A stretch of 64,000 nucleotides of DNA from Bifidobacterium asteroides (lineage in GTDB: Bacteria > Actinomycetota > Actinomycetes > Actinomycetales > Bifidobacteriaceae): the NCBI RefSeq assembly GCF_003202755.1, contig NZ_QGLK01000001.1, positions 1-64,000 on the forward strand. The letters run 5' to 3'. A program made the translations under genes and the position numbers. Shown piece by piece: positions 12,076 through 21,262 of the stretch (its first letter is position 1; every line of letters begins with the position of its first letter). The notes below the pieces were generated by a model. That model saw nothing but the letters and a program-made list of their open reading frames with translations, had not been told where the DNA came from and ran no database searches.

Positions 12076-12974
12076 ATCCTGACCTCGGACAGGATGATGG
12101 CGGCGAAGATGATGGCGAAGCCCAACAGATGGGTGGCTGTCAGCTCCTCGTGCAGGACCAAGACCGAGACCAGCATGCCGAACAGGCTCTCCGAGCACAG
12201 GATCAGCGAACCCTGAGCGGCGGGGACCCTTGAAAAGGCGATGTTCTGGAAGTTCTGGGCCATGAGTGTCGAAATCAGTGTCAGATAAACCATGGAGCCT
12301 ATGGTCGATGGCGTGAAGTCGGCAGCGCTGGGCAAGGGATCGAAGATCAGCGCACAGACCAAAAAAAGGATGCCGCCGAAGAGCAGTTCCAGATAGGTCA
12401 GCGTGGGGGCGTCGAACTCCTTGGTCAAAAAACCGGTAATTACCAGGTTGACTCCATAGAGTAGCGCGCCGGCCAGAGTCAGCAGGTCACCGGTACTCAA
12501 AGACAGCCCCTGTCCCCCGCCATGAGCCGGCAGTGAGATCAGAGCCACGCCCAGGATGCAGATAGCGGCCGCGACGAAGTGGCGCAGGGCCGGCCGTCGA
12601 CGTGCCATGATCCAGACCAGGAAGGGCACAAAAATGCAGTAGGTGGCTGTCAGGAAGGAGTTGCGGCCCGGAGCGATGGTGGTCAGTCCCATCATCTGCA
12701 GACTGAAGGCCGCCCAGTAGCTGACCCCTAGAATCAGCCCCGGTACCAGAGTATGTATGGCCCCGGTTCGGCGTAGCCGTGGCAGCAAAAAGGGCGTCAT
12801 GATGACGATGGCACAGAGGATGCGAATACCCATCAGCCAGCGCACGGTCAGGGTCTCCATGGCAACCTTTTCGAAGGTGTATCCAGCTCCCCAGGCAGCG
12901 GCTGCCATCAGCAGCATCAGGCGGGCCAGCCAGGTGGAGGGTTTCCAGGACGAAGAGGGTGCGAAGGTAGGCAT
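12024..12974 (-). CDS. EamA/DMT-family exporter
   Basis: This 316-residue protein has ten hydrophobic segments arranged as two EamA repeats, for example AAAWGAGYTFEKVAMETL at the start of repeat 1 and TLAGALLYGVNLVITGFL at the start of repeat 2. It belongs to the drug/metabolite transporter superfamily, which exports amino acids, nucleosides or drugs. The substrate cannot be read from sequence. It is transcribed toward the VanZ/RDD gene and away from the MFS gene. The ribosome-binding site is weak. Confidence 0.88.
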   Translation of the reverse strand: MPTFAPSSSWKPSTWLARLMLLMAAAAWGAGYTFEKVAMETLTVRWLMGIRILCAIVIMTPFLLPRLRRTGAIHTLVPGLILGVSYWAAFSLQMMGLTTIAPGRNSFLTATYCIFVPFLVWIMARRRPALRHFVAAAICILGVALISLPAHGGGQGLSLSTGDLLTLAGALLYGVNLVITGFLTKEFDAPTLTYLELLFGGILFLVCALIFDPLPSAADFTPSTIGSMVYLTLISTLMAQNFQNIAFSRVPAAQGSLILCSESLFGMLVSVLVLHEELTATHLLGFAIIFAAIILSEVRIHPRRSSADSSAPESSR

Positions 12975-13183
12975 GTTTCGACTCTAACCGTGCCCGTCCA
13001 CAAGTGAGAATTGATTCGCAAGACGTGTATACCATCCGACTATTGAGTCCAATGCCGACTTGTTCCACCAAGGCGTCCTATACTGGAATGTGGCGTCTGG
13101 ACTGAGCAGTCCCGGTGTCCAGTCTGTGCACATGGGCGTGCAGACCGATTGATTGCAAAAGGAAAAGGAGAGTAGTTCAAACT
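12975..13183. promoter_or_regulatory. Divergent intergenic region between the EamA and MFS genes
   Basis: This region of about 200 nt must contain promoters for both divergent genes. I see no strong -35/-10 consensus. A good AAGGAG at 13165-13170 lies 13 nt before the MFS ATG, which is somewhat far. Confidence 0.4.
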
Positions 13184-14542
13184 ATGTTTGCTTTTCTCAA
13201 ACCAGCTCCTCCTGCCAAGGTGAAGGTTCCCGAAAAGAAGATTCCTGCGACTTATCGTTCCTATCGTATACGGGTATTCTTCAGCATCTACCTAGGATAT
13301 GCAGGGTACTACATCATCCGCTCCAACTTTTCCGTGGCCTCCCCCTACCTTAAGCGCAACTATGGCTTCACTACGGCGGACATCGGACTGATTACGCTTT
13401 GCCTGGCCGTCTCCTACGGCATCAGCAAGTTCGTCATGGGCATGCTCTCCGACAAATCCAACCCCCGCTACTACATCGCCACCGGACTGGTCCTGTCCGC
13501 CCTGCTCAACCTGATCTTCGGGGCTACGGCCAGCAAGGGGGTCATGATGGTGCTCATGGTCCTGCTAGGCATTTTCCAGGGCATGGGGGCGCCTGCTGCC
13601 CACAAGTCGCTGTCCAACTGGTGGGCTGAGAAAGAGCGCGGCTCCTTCGTGTCTATGTGGAACACTTCCCACAATCTGGGCTCGGGCACTGTGGCGCCTA
13701 TTGTGGGCGTGGCCTTGGCCGCTTTCGGACCCCACATGTGGAAGAGCATCTTCTTCGTCCCCTCGATCATCTCGCTGATCATGGCCCTGCTGGTTGTGTT
13801 GCTGGGAGCCGATACCCCTGAGTCAGTAGGCCTGCCGCCCATCCAGGAGTACAAGGCCGAGGAATATGAGGGCGAGAAAATTGATGCCGCCAAGCTGCAG
13901 ACCCATTCCGACCTGTCCATTGTGCAGATTTTCCTGCGGTATGTGGCCTCCAACCCCTACATTTGGGTCCTGGCCTTGTCCAATGCCTTCGTCTACATTC
14001 TGCGCTACGGCGTGCTCAACTGGATCCCCATCTACCTGAACGAAGCCAAGGGATTCTCTCTTGCCCAGGCGCGCTCCAGCTTCGCACTCTTCGAGTATGC
14101 GGCCATCCCGGGGACCATTCTGATCGGCTGGATGAGTGACCACTTCTTCCACGGCAAGCGTGCCGGCATGGCGGCGGGCTTAATGGCCCTGCTGGGGGTC
14201 GTCTTCCTGGGTTACTGGGCGTCCAGCGACCTTTGGGCCATTGACTTGGAGATAGCCCTGATGGGCATCTTCGTCTACGGGCCACAGATGCTGATCGCCG
14301 CACTGACCATTGATCTGGCGCCACGCTTTGCCATTGGCAGTACCACCGGATTCGTAGGCCTGTTCGGCTATATATTCGGAGAAGCCACTGCCTCCTATGG
14401 AATCGGCTCGCTTGTGGGCAAGTCCGGCTGGAACGTGGGCTTTGGCATCATTGCCGTATCCGCTCTGCTGGGCATCATCTGCTTCCTGATTCTGACCCGA
14501 GCCGAGCGTTACAAGACCGCACGAGTGGTCGAGACTCACTGA
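13184..14542 (+). CDS. MFS organophosphate:phosphate antiporter (GlpT/UhpT/PgtP type)
   Basis: This 452-residue, twelve-segment carrier belongs to the organophosphate:phosphate antiporter family. The family pattern is clear: a GYAGYYIIRSNFSVASPYL N-terminal helix, KFVMGMLSDKSNPR between helices 2 and 3, LLGIFQGMGAPAAHKSLSNWWAEKERG, and NTSHNLG. Members exchange glycerol-3-phosphate, hexose-6-phosphate or phosphoglycerate for phosphate; which of these cannot be told. The frame extends upstream to 13115, but ATG 13184 begins the usual N-terminus. A two-component system follows at 14662; phosphoglycerate and hexose-phosphate carriers are often under such control, so it may regulate this gene (inference). 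Confidence 0.88.
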   Translation: MFAFLKPAPPAKVKVPEKKIPATYRSYRIRVFFSIYLGYAGYYIIRSNFSVASPYLKRNYGFTTADIGLITLCLAVSYGISKFVMGMLSDKSNPRYYIATGLVLSALLNLIFGATASKGVMMVLMVLLGIFQGMGAPAAHKSLSNWWAEKERGSFVSMWNTSHNLGSGTVAPIVGVALAAFGPHMWKSIFFVPSIISLIMALLVVLLGADTPESVGLPPIQEYKAEEYEGEKIDAAKLQTHSDLSIVQIFLRYVASNPYIWVLALSNAFVYILRYGVLNWIPIYLNEAKGFSLAQARSSFALFEYAAIPGTILIGWMSDHFFHGKRAGMAAGLMALLGVVFLGYWASSDLWAIDLEIALMGIFVYGPQMLIAALTIDLAPRFAIGSTTGFVGLFGYIFGEATASYGIGSLVGKSGWNVGFGIIAVSALLGIICFLILTRAERYKTARVVETH

Positions 14543-14661
14543 GCCCAAGTTCGGCTTCGGGCAAGCGGAGTCTGCCATGCGGACATCTCCGATATCATGG
14601 AAGAACGGTGATAACGGCGGCCATGGGTCCTTGGTCGACGGGTTAAGGAGTGTGCGCCAGG

Positions 14662-15372
14662 ATGATCAGAATCGCAGTGGTGGATGACGATTCCATCAGC
14701 TGTCGAACCATGGTCAATTACCTGAGTCGCTACCGCAAGGAACGTCATGAAGAGCTGACGGTCAGCGTCTTTACCGATGGCAAGGCCTTTGCAGACGGTT
14801 ATCGACCCGTGTATGACATCCTTCTTCTGGACATTCAGATGACCCCCATGGACGGGATTGAGGTGGCCCGCAGGGTGCGCGCCCGAGACGAGTCTGTGGT
14901 CATCGTCTTCATCACTTCCGCCCCCCAATACGCCATCAACGGCTATGAGGTGGGCGCACTCTCCTACCTGCTCAAGCCCCTGCCCTGGTTTGCCTTCTCC
15001 CAGGAGCTGGACCGGTCCATCGCCCAGGTGCGCGGCCGCGTGGATCTGTCCATCCTGATTACCGAGGGTGCGCGATCCACCCGGATTCCCCTCAAGGACA
15101 TTGTTTTCATTGAATCCGTCCGCCATAGCAGCGTCATCCACACCTTGGATTCCTCGCTGACCACGAACAGTACATTGAAGAGTCTGGAGGGACAGCTGGA
15201 CCAGCGGGGATTCTTCCGCTCCAACTCCTGCTACCTGGTCAACCTGGCCCACGTGACGGGCATGGAAGACCAGGACTGCATCATGTCCACCGGTCAGCGG
15301 CTGCGGGTCAGCAGACCCCGTAAGAAGTCCTTCATGACGGCTCTAACCGCCTACGTGGCAGGTCGGTCATGA
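14662..15372 (+). CDS. LytTR-family response regulator
   Basis: This 236-residue protein has an N-terminal receiver with acidic pocket D8-D10, phospho-acceptor D57 in LLLDIQM, the conserved T/S in FITSAP and K in LLKPLP. The C-terminal LytTR DNA-binding domain (about 135-235) includes the IVFIESVRHSSVIHT strand and FFRSNSCYLVN. Such regulators (AgrA, VirR type) control secreted factors, bacteriocins or metabolism. I start at ATG 14662, with AAGGAG at 14645-14650; the in-frame GTG at 14650 overlaps that site. It overlaps the kinase gene by four bases (ATGA). Confidence 0.93.
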   Translation: MIRIAVVDDDSISCRTMVNYLSRYRKERHEELTVSVFTDGKAFADGYRPVYDILLLDIQMTPMDGIEVARRVRARDESVVIVFITSAPQYAINGYEVGALSYLLKPLPWFAFSQELDRSIAQVRGRVDLSILITEGARSTRIPLKDIVFIESVRHSSVIHTLDSSLTTNSTLKSLEGQLDQRGFFRSNSCYLVNLAHVTGMEDQDCIMSTGQRLRVSRPRKKSFMTALTAYVAGRS

Positions 15373-16736
15373 CCACCACCCACATCCTCAATGCCCTGCC
15401 CGACATCCCCCGACTCTATACGGCCATCAGCGAGTGGCTGGGTTGCCTGGTCTATCTGTTGGCCATCGGAGTGAGGACATCACGCCTAAGAATGGTAGCT
15501 GTGCTTCTGCCCGGTCTGGCCGTGCTCATCGGGGTCCAGTACTGGGCCGGCACCCTGCCTATCGCCTTCTGGGTCATCAGCATGTGTCTGGCTGTGGCCT
15601 GCATGTACGCCATCATCATGCTGGCTTCAGGGTTGGGTGTGCTGGATGGGGCCTATCTGCTGGCCCGTGCCTTCGTTCTTGCTGAGTTGGTCGCCTCTCT
15701 GCACTGGCAGCTGGATTCCTTCATGCGGCCTGCCGGCCACGGCCTGTATGACCCGGCCTCCCTGATCCTGCTGGTGCTGATCTACGGTGGCGTAGGGCTG
15801 CTGGCCTGGGTGGCGGAGAGGCGCAACTTCGCCGATGCCCAGCCTTCGGTGCCAGGACGCAGCGTCTTCATCGCCGCAGTCATTGCGGTGGTTACCTTCG
15901 CCATGTCCAACCTGAGCTTCGTCTCTACCAACACCCCCTTCTCGGGTCGGGTCGGTCTGGAGATCTTCTATATCCGCACCCTGGTGGACCTGTGTGGGTT
16001 CGCCATGCTCTACGCCCAGCAGGAACAGCTGCGGGAGAGTCATACCAGCGCCGAGCTGGCCTCCATCAATGCCCGGGAATACAGCCAGCACCGGGAGTAT
16101 ATACGATCCAAGGAAAATCTGGAGGCCATGGGTAGGCTTGCCCATGACCTCAAGCATCAGATTGCGGCCCTGCGCTCGCAGATGGACCCTGAGCGCAAGT
16201 CCCAAGACTTCGAAGAGCTGGAGGCTGCGGTCGGACGGTACGGGTCACAGCAGCACACCGGCAACCCTATCCTGGACGTGGTTATGTCGACCAAGGAGCG
16301 CATATGCTCGGAAGAAGGGATCACCCTTACCATGGTGGCCGACGGCTCGCTCTTGGAGGGGATGGCGCCCATGGATGTTTCCACCCTCTTCGGCAACGCC
16401 TTGGACAATGCTATTGAGGCTTTGAGAAAGGTCAAGGAACCCGACCGCCGCCTGATCAAAGTGGCTCTATATGCTCGAGGGCAATTCGTGGTAATTCGCA
16501 TCGAAAACTACTTCGTCTCGCCTCTGAATTGGAAAGGCAATGGCGAGTTGGCCACCACCAAGACCAGGACCGACGATGGCCTGCATGGTTATGGTGTCAA
16601 GTCCATCCGGCACATAGCCCACCGCTACCAGGGCGAGATAACCCTGCACACCGAGCATCACTGGTTCAGCCTCTACGTACTCCTGCCAAGGGAGGGCGAT
16701 CAGTTGAAGCCCATGGCGGCCTCGGCGGCCTTGTAA
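15369..16736 (+). CDS. GHKL sensor histidine kinase (AgrC-like)
   Basis: This 455-residue membrane kinase pairs with the LytTR regulator. The N-terminal half has about six hydrophobic segments. It is followed by a dimerisation helix with the phospho-acceptor histidine H259 in HDLKHQ and a C-terminal HATPase_c domain with NALDNAIEA (N box) and the DGLHGYGVKSI (G box) pattern. It lacks obvious PAS or HAMP domains, as AgrC/VirS-type kinases do. No AgrD-like peptide or AgrB gene is visible nearby, so the signal is unknown. Its last 37 nt overlap the convergent glycosyltransferase gene. Confidence 0.92.
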   Translation: MTTTHILNALPDIPRLYTAISEWLGCLVYLLAIGVRTSRLRMVAVLLPGLAVLIGVQYWAGTLPIAFWVISMCLAVACMYAIIMLASGLGVLDGAYLLARAFVLAELVASLHWQLDSFMRPAGHGLYDPASLILLVLIYGGVGLLAWVAERRNFADAQPSVPGRSVFIAAVIAVVTFAMSNLSFVSTNTPFSGRVGLEIFYIRTLVDLCGFAMLYAQQEQLRESHTSAELASINAREYSQHREYIRSKENLEAMGRLAHDLKHQIAALRSQMDPERKSQDFEELEAAVGRYGSQQHTGNPILDVVMSTKERICSEEGITLTMVADGSLLEGMAPMDVSTLFGNALDNAIEALRKVKEPDRRLIKVALYARGQFVVIRIENYFVSPLNWKGNGELATTKTRTDDGLHGYGVKSIRHIAHRYQGEITLHTEHHWFSLYVLLPREGDQLKPMAASAAL

Positions 16737-17749
16737 CCTAGGCGAATGGCCAAGCGGCCCGGCCTGCCCGGCATGTTGATCATCCGGCAGAGCAGGGTGG
16801 AACGCACGTCGGAGGCGATGACAGGGGAGCGGTGCTCCAGCCTCCTCCAGAGCATGTCCTTGTTCCGATAATTACTGGGCTTACGGGAGAGGATCAGAAA
16901 GACCGAGGTCACCACGCAGTTGATGGACAGATAGTGGATCATATAACGATAAAGTCCCCGGGGAACCGTCCCCGGATCAGGCGTGGAGTCGGCCATGAGC
17001 CCGTTGACCAGCAACAGTTGTGAGACCCGGGCGATCATGATTGAGGTCTGTACTGACTGGCCCTGACGGCCGGTGTGGTAACGGTAGAAATTAGTGTCCA
17101 AGTAGAGTAGGGTGTGCACCCATGGCAGGGGCTGATAAGAGTAAATGAAGTCCACGTAATAAGTGTGCTCGGGCAGGCGGGTGCGGGCCTGGCGGAGTAC
17201 CTCGGTGCGCAGGATCAGGGCGTGCATGATCATGTACTGGGCCAATCCGAACCGCCGCAAATGGTTCCAGTCCAGCACCTGCCCCGGGTCCATGACACTG
17301 CGAAAGTTGATGACCCGCTTATGTCTACGGCCTTCCTTTTCGTAGACGTAGTTGGTGACTACCATGTCCACCGGATTCGTCCGTCGCGACTGGTCGCGCA
17401 GCTGGTCCAGGACCAGGCCCAGGGAGGTCGGGTCCACCCAGTCATCGGCGTCGACCACCTTGACATAGCGGCCCCGGGCGGCTGCCAGACCTGTGTTGAC
17501 TGCGCCGCCGTGGCCCTTGTTGGTCTGGCGGATCAGGCAGACAGTGTGCGGGTGGCGTGCTTGGTATGACTGCACCACCTGCGCTGTGGTATCGGTGGAT
17601 CCGTCATCGACCACGATGATCTCCAGGTCGTCACTCTCCCGGCTCAGGAGGGAGTCAAGGCAGGTCGGCAGATGCTGGGCCATGTTATAGGCGGGGACGA
17701 TGAAGGTGAGAACGGGCGGGCTTGTGGAGGCCGGTCGGTCAGCTGTCAT
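16700..17749 (-). CDS. Family 2 glycosyltransferase
   Basis: This 349-residue GT-A fold enzyme has FIVPAYNMAQHLPTCLDSLL at the N-terminus, VVDDGSTD for nucleotide sugar binding, GHGGAVNTG, and the metal-binding VDADDW. The C-terminal third is variable and lacks the two membrane helices of dolichol-phosphate-mannose-type enzymes. Such enzymes transfer sugars to cell-wall polysaccharide or exopolysaccharide; donor and acceptor are unknown. ATG 17749 is preferred over a TTG two codons upstream. The next genes upstream on the same strand encode a GtrA-like protein and a GH3 enzyme, separated by a terminator. Confidence 0.9.
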   Translation of the reverse strand: MTADRPASTSPPVLTFIVPAYNMAQHLPTCLDSLLSRESDDLEIIVVDDGSTDTTAQVVQSYQARHPHTVCLIRQTNKGHGGAVNTGLAAARGRYVKVVDADDWVDPTSLGLVLDQLRDQSRRTNPVDMVVTNYVYEKEGRRHKRVINFRSVMDPGQVLDWNHLRRFGLAQYMIMHALILRTEVLRQARTRLPEHTYYVDFIYSYQPLPWVHTLLYLDTNFYRYHTGRQGQSVQTSIMIARVSQLLLVNGLMADSTPDPGTVPRGLYRYMIHYLSINCVVTSVFLILSRKPSNYRNKDMLWRRLEHRSPVIASDVRSTLLCRMINMPGRPGRLAIRLGYKAAEAAMGFN

Positions 17750-17858
17750 GAACAATCACTTCGCAAAAGAATGGGTCGGCGGGCATGTCGGCGGGGTTGC
17801 CGTAATCCCGTCGGCGGCCGTTGTATGCGACCACTGTACATGATGGGTTTGAGGAAAA

Positions 17859-17918
17859 GGCCCCGCCCCTCTGGCTGCCGATGCATGCCGGTTCATTGAC
17901 AGCCAGAGGAGTGGGGCT
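17859..17918 (-). terminator. Intrinsic terminator of the GH3-gtrA operon
   Basis: A long inverted repeat with arms at about 17859-17877 and 17900-17918 (core CCTCTGGCTG/CAGCCAGAGG) is followed on the minus strand by CCTTTTCC. It lies just after the stop of the GtrA-like gene at 17925 and separates that operon from the glycosyltransferase gene. Confidence 0.75.
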
Positions 17919-17924
17919 GGAATT

Positions 17925-18596
17925 TTACTGGGCGCTCGCTTTCGATTCGGTGGGCTCCTGACGGAAGATGACCTTGAAGATGGGGAAGAAGACCCAGAAG
18001 GAGATGGCCGAGTTGATGATCATGGTGACCAGATCAGCAACGGTGGTCCCCAGGCTGCCCCAGTTCAGGGTGTGCTGGAAGAAGCCGTAGATGGGGTCCT
18101 TGTACCAGCCCTGCAGCGCCGCCGCGATGATGGTGATGATCACATAGGCCACCAGGTACCAGAAGGCCGCCTTCCAGACCGAGGAGTTGGACTTGAAGGT
18201 GATGTTGCGCTGGAGGAAGAAGTTGATGACCTGGGCGATCAGCAGGGTGATCTCCACCGCGAGGAAGTAGGCCAGGCCGCCCCCGCCGCCGTGGCCGATG
18301 GATCCGGCCGCGTAGTCGAACAGGTAGTAGGGCTTGCCGCCGACGGTCCCCATGCGCCAGATCTGGAAGTTGGTGCCGACCAGGGAGGTGCCGTTGAAGA
18401 TGGCCTTGAGCACGGGCATGAGCACCAGCTGCAGTACGGTGACCCCGTTGGACAGGATGAAGAAGACGATGAACTGGGCAAGGGTGGTGTGCCGGTCGCT
18501 GAACCGCCGCCACCAGCGGACAATCGCCCACTGCGAGGCCGTTGTCGCCTTCCCCTGGGCCGGCTGTTCGGCCTGCTGGCTGTGCTGATCACTCAT
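17925..18596 (-). CDS. GtrA-like membrane protein
   Basis: This 223-residue protein has a charged N-terminal tail and four hydrophobic segments (beginning LAQFIVFFILSNGVTVLQLVL), matching the GtrA family. GtrA proteins are thought to help flip or transfer lipid-linked sugars. ATG 18596 has a strong GGAAAGGAG site. It overlaps the end of the upstream GH3 gene by 8 nt (ATGAGTGA), so it is translationally coupled to it. The frame could be read further upstream inside the GH3 gene, but that is a shadow. Coupling of a GtrA protein to a glucosidase is unusual and its meaning is not clear. Confidence 0.85.
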   Translation of the reverse strand: MSDQHSQQAEQPAQGKATTASQWAIVRWWRRFSDRHTTLAQFIVFFILSNGVTVLQLVLMPVLKAIFNGTSLVGTNFQIWRMGTVGGKPYYLFDYAAGSIGHGGGGGLAYFLAVEITLLIAQVINFFLQRNITFKSNSSVWKAAFWYLVAYVIITIIAAALQGWYKDPIYGFFQHTLNWGSLGTTVADLVTMIINSAISFWVFFPIFKVIFRQEPTESKASAQ

Positions 18597-21018
18597 GATT
18601 GAGCTCCTTTCCGGTCCTGCGGTTGGCTGACATGTTCCTGAAGAATCCGGCGATGAATCCGCCCAGTCCACGCCATAGGTGGCCATTGGGGATGCGGACG
18701 ATGGCCTCGACCATGGCCGTGTCAATCAGCCCGTTGGTCATCTTGGCCATGGCCCTGGGAGGCATGTTGAGCAGGAAGAGGGTGTTCAGGTCGGGGTTGC
18801 CGGTCTTGGCTTCGTGGCGACTCTCGCTTTTGGCCAGGAAGTTGGCCACGAACCTGGCCAGGGCGCTTCTTGAGTCCTTCCAGGATGAGAGCGGATCGTT
18901 GACGCCGAAGGTGCTGACGGCGCCCTGTCGGACCACCGAGTGGCCGAAGAGGGCTGTCACAGCGTCGTCATCGACCTCCTTGACCCGACCGGTCAGGTAG
19001 GCTCCCAGTGCAGGGTCGGGACTCTGCGGGTCGACGGTGCCATGGACGGTCAGCTGCTCGCTCAGATCCATACTGCGGGCGTCGGATCCGATCATGATGG
19101 TCCAGTCGCCGGACTCGACCTGCCAGGAGTTGCTGGCCGTGTCGAAGTGCCGGAAGGTCGTTTGATCGAAGTCGATGCGGACACGGGTTGATTGGCCAGC
19201 TTCCAGGCTGACCTTCTTGAAGCCTTTCAGCTCGCGGACTGGTCTGAGCACGCCACCCTTGGGCGCCTGGACGTAGAGCTGGGCAACGGTGGCTCCTTGC
19301 CTGTCCGAATCGTTGGTCAGGGTGAAGGTGACTCCCTTGTCGTCCACGGACAGATCGGCGTAGGCGAAGTGTGCGTAAGACAGGCCGTAGCCGAAGGGGA
19401 AGCGTTCCTCCACCTCGGCGGTCAGATAGTAGCGGTAGCCGACGAAGGGACCCTCCCGGTAGATGGACTCGTGCGCTGGATCGGGGTACCAGTCGGCGCT
19501 GGGGCAGTCGGCATAGGACTTGGGCCAGGTTTCCGCCAGGTGGCCGGATGGGTTGACCCGGCCGGTCAGGATGTTCAGGGTGGCTGAGGCTCCAGCCTGC
19601 CCGGACAGTCCTATATAGAGAACGGCATCGCACTGGTCGATCCAGTCGGTGGTGACGGGGGAGCCCGCCACCAGGACGACCACCAGGGGCTTGTCCGTCG
19701 CGCCCAGCGCCTTGATCAGGTCGACCTGGTTGCCGGGAATGTCCATGTGGGAACGGTCCAGGCCCTCGGATTCACTGCGCTCATCCAGGCCCACGCAGGC
19801 GACGATCACGTCAGCCTGGCCAGCCGCAGCCACGGCCTGGTCGATCAAAGATTGGTTCTTCTCGCCATGGCGTTCGTAGCCCTGGCTGTAGGAGGCCAGC
19901 TCCAGGCCGTCGCCGTTGCCCTGCCTGAGCAGGTCCAGCATGCTCTCCTGCTTGGCTGCGTTGACCTTTGAGGATCCGGATCCTTGGAACCTTGCGGTTT
20001 CGGCCATATCCCCGACCAGGGCGACCCGGGTGCCGGCGGCCAGTGGCAGGCGTCCCTCCCGGTTGACCAGAAGGACGGCGGATCCCTCGGCGATGCTCCG
20101 TGCCACCTGATGGTGGTCCCGTATCTGGTCCGCGGTCAGGTTCCCATCGGGATCCATGCCAGAGTGGTAGGTCAGCTTGGCCAGCCGTGCCACCTCTTCG
20201 GCCCGGGCGTTCAGGTCGGCTTCGTCCAGGCGGCCCTCCTGCACGGCCTTGGCAACCTGTCGCACGGAGTCGTATCCGGCCTGGGGCATCTCCAAGGAGG
20301 AACCATTGGCGGCTGCGGCGACCGCACTGTTGGAGCCGCCCCAATCCGAGACCACCATGCCGTCGAAGCCCCACTCCTTGCGCAGGATGTCCTTGAGCAG
20401 GTGGGGGTTCTCATTGGCATAGGTGCCGTTAACCATGTTATATGAGGTCATGATGGCCCAGGGATGGGCCTGGCGCACGGCGATCTCGAATCCGGTCAGG
20501 TAGAGTTCGCGCATGGTACGCTCGTCCACCACGGAATCGGATGCCTGGCGGCGCAGCTCCTGGCTGTTCATGGCGAAGTGCTTGGGGGTGGCGGCCACGC
20601 CCTGGGACTGGATGCCTTCGATCAGGCCTGCAGCCATACGACCGGCCACCTGGGGGTCTTCGGAATAGTATTCAAAGTTCCTGCCGCACAGGGGGTTGCG
20701 CTTGATGTTCATGCCCGGGCCCAGGACCATGTTGACGCCCAGGCTTCTGGCCTCGCTACCCAGCGCCTGGCCCATGGTCTTGGCCAGCTCCGGGTCCCAT
20801 GAGCAGGCCACGGTGCCGGCTGTGGGGAAGCAGGTGGCGGGCTTGGATTTGCCCATGCCTAGGTTGTCCCCTGATCCGGTCTGGCGGCGCAGGCCATGCG
20901 GCCCGTCGCTCAGGACCATGCTCGGGATGCCCGCCCTCTTCAAGGCACGGGTTGCCCAGGTGGATTTTCCGGAGAGCAGCGATGCCCGTTCCAGAACTGT
21001 CAAATCCTTGACTTCCAT
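18589..21018 (-). CDS. Glycoside hydrolase family 3 beta-glucosidase
   Basis: This 809-residue enzyme has the normal GH3 order. An N-terminal barrel carries SDGPHGLR and the nucleophile D225 in GMVVSDWGG; KHFAMNSQE is also present. The alpha/beta sandwich (GH3_C, about 300-560) includes AVLLVNREGRLPL and the FPFGYGLSYAHF motif, and a fibronectin-like domain follows (about 570-660). There is no signal peptide, so it should act in the cytoplasm on imported beta-glucosides such as cellobiose or plant aglycone glucosides. The last 140 residues are a family-atypical tail without recognised motif. It starts with ATG 21018 after GAGAGGGAA, and its stop overlaps the GtrA-like gene. Confidence 0.93.
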   Translation of the reverse strand: MEVKDLTVLERASLLSGKSTWATRALKRAGIPSMVLSDGPHGLRRQTGSGDNLGMGKSKPATCFPTAGTVACSWDPELAKTMGQALGSEARSLGVNMVLGPGMNIKRNPLCGRNFEYYSEDPQVAGRMAAGLIEGIQSQGVAATPKHFAMNSQELRRQASDSVVDERTMRELYLTGFEIAVRQAHPWAIMTSYNMVNGTYANENPHLLKDILRKEWGFDGMVVSDWGGSNSAVAAAANGSSLEMPQAGYDSVRQVAKAVQEGRLDEADLNARAEEVARLAKLTYHSGMDPDGNLTADQIRDHHQVARSIAEGSAVLLVNREGRLPLAAGTRVALVGDMAETARFQGSGSSKVNAAKQESMLDLLRQGNGDGLELASYSQGYERHGEKNQSLIDQAVAAAGQADVIVACVGLDERSESEGLDRSHMDIPGNQVDLIKALGATDKPLVVVLVAGSPVTTDWIDQCDAVLYIGLSGQAGASATLNILTGRVNPSGHLAETWPKSYADCPSADWYPDPAHESIYREGPFVGYRYYLTAEVEERFPFGYGLSYAHFAYADLSVDDKGVTFTLTNDSDRQGATVAQLYVQAPKGGVLRPVRELKGFKKVSLEAGQSTRVRIDFDQTTFRHFDTASNSWQVESGDWTIMIGSDARSMDLSEQLTVHGTVDPQSPDPALGAYLTGRVKEVDDDAVTALFGHSVVRQGAVSTFGVNDPLSSWKDSRSALARFVANFLAKSESRHEAKTGNPDLNTLFLLNMPPRAMAKMTNGLIDTAMVEAIVRIPNGHLWRGLGGFIAGFFRNMSANRRTGKELNHE

Positions 21019-21204
21019 AGTGTTCCCTCTCTATGACGGGGGTTGATCCTGCGGCGGGAACCCTCGTTGCTTCCACGATTGGCCTCGGATTGGTACTGAA
21101 TTTCATTATTCCCCGACTGCCGAGGCCTGCTCGAGCGGGTTGCATAACCTGTTGTTTTCCTGGCATGAATGCCGCCTGGATGTCAACGGGTGTGTCAATC
21201 CGCT

Positions 21205-21239
21205 CCCCGGCGGACGGTGCATAGGTCCGTCTGCCGAGG
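21205..21239 (-). terminator. Hairpin after the membrane GH3 gene
   Basis: GC-rich inverted repeat (core CGGCGGACGG/CCGTCTGCCG) about 25 nt beyond the stop of the minus-strand GH3 gene at 21263. No clear T-run follows, so termination strength is uncertain. The rest of the 21019-21262 gap must also hold the promoter and leader of the downstream GH3 gene. Confidence 0.45.
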
Positions 21240-21262
21240 AGCAAATCAATAGAGATGGAGGA

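Noticed and set aside
21131-21155. GGTTGCATAACC as a LacI-type operator between the two GH3 genes
   Set aside because: Short arms, no CG centre, no second copy and no adjacent regulator; it could be chance.
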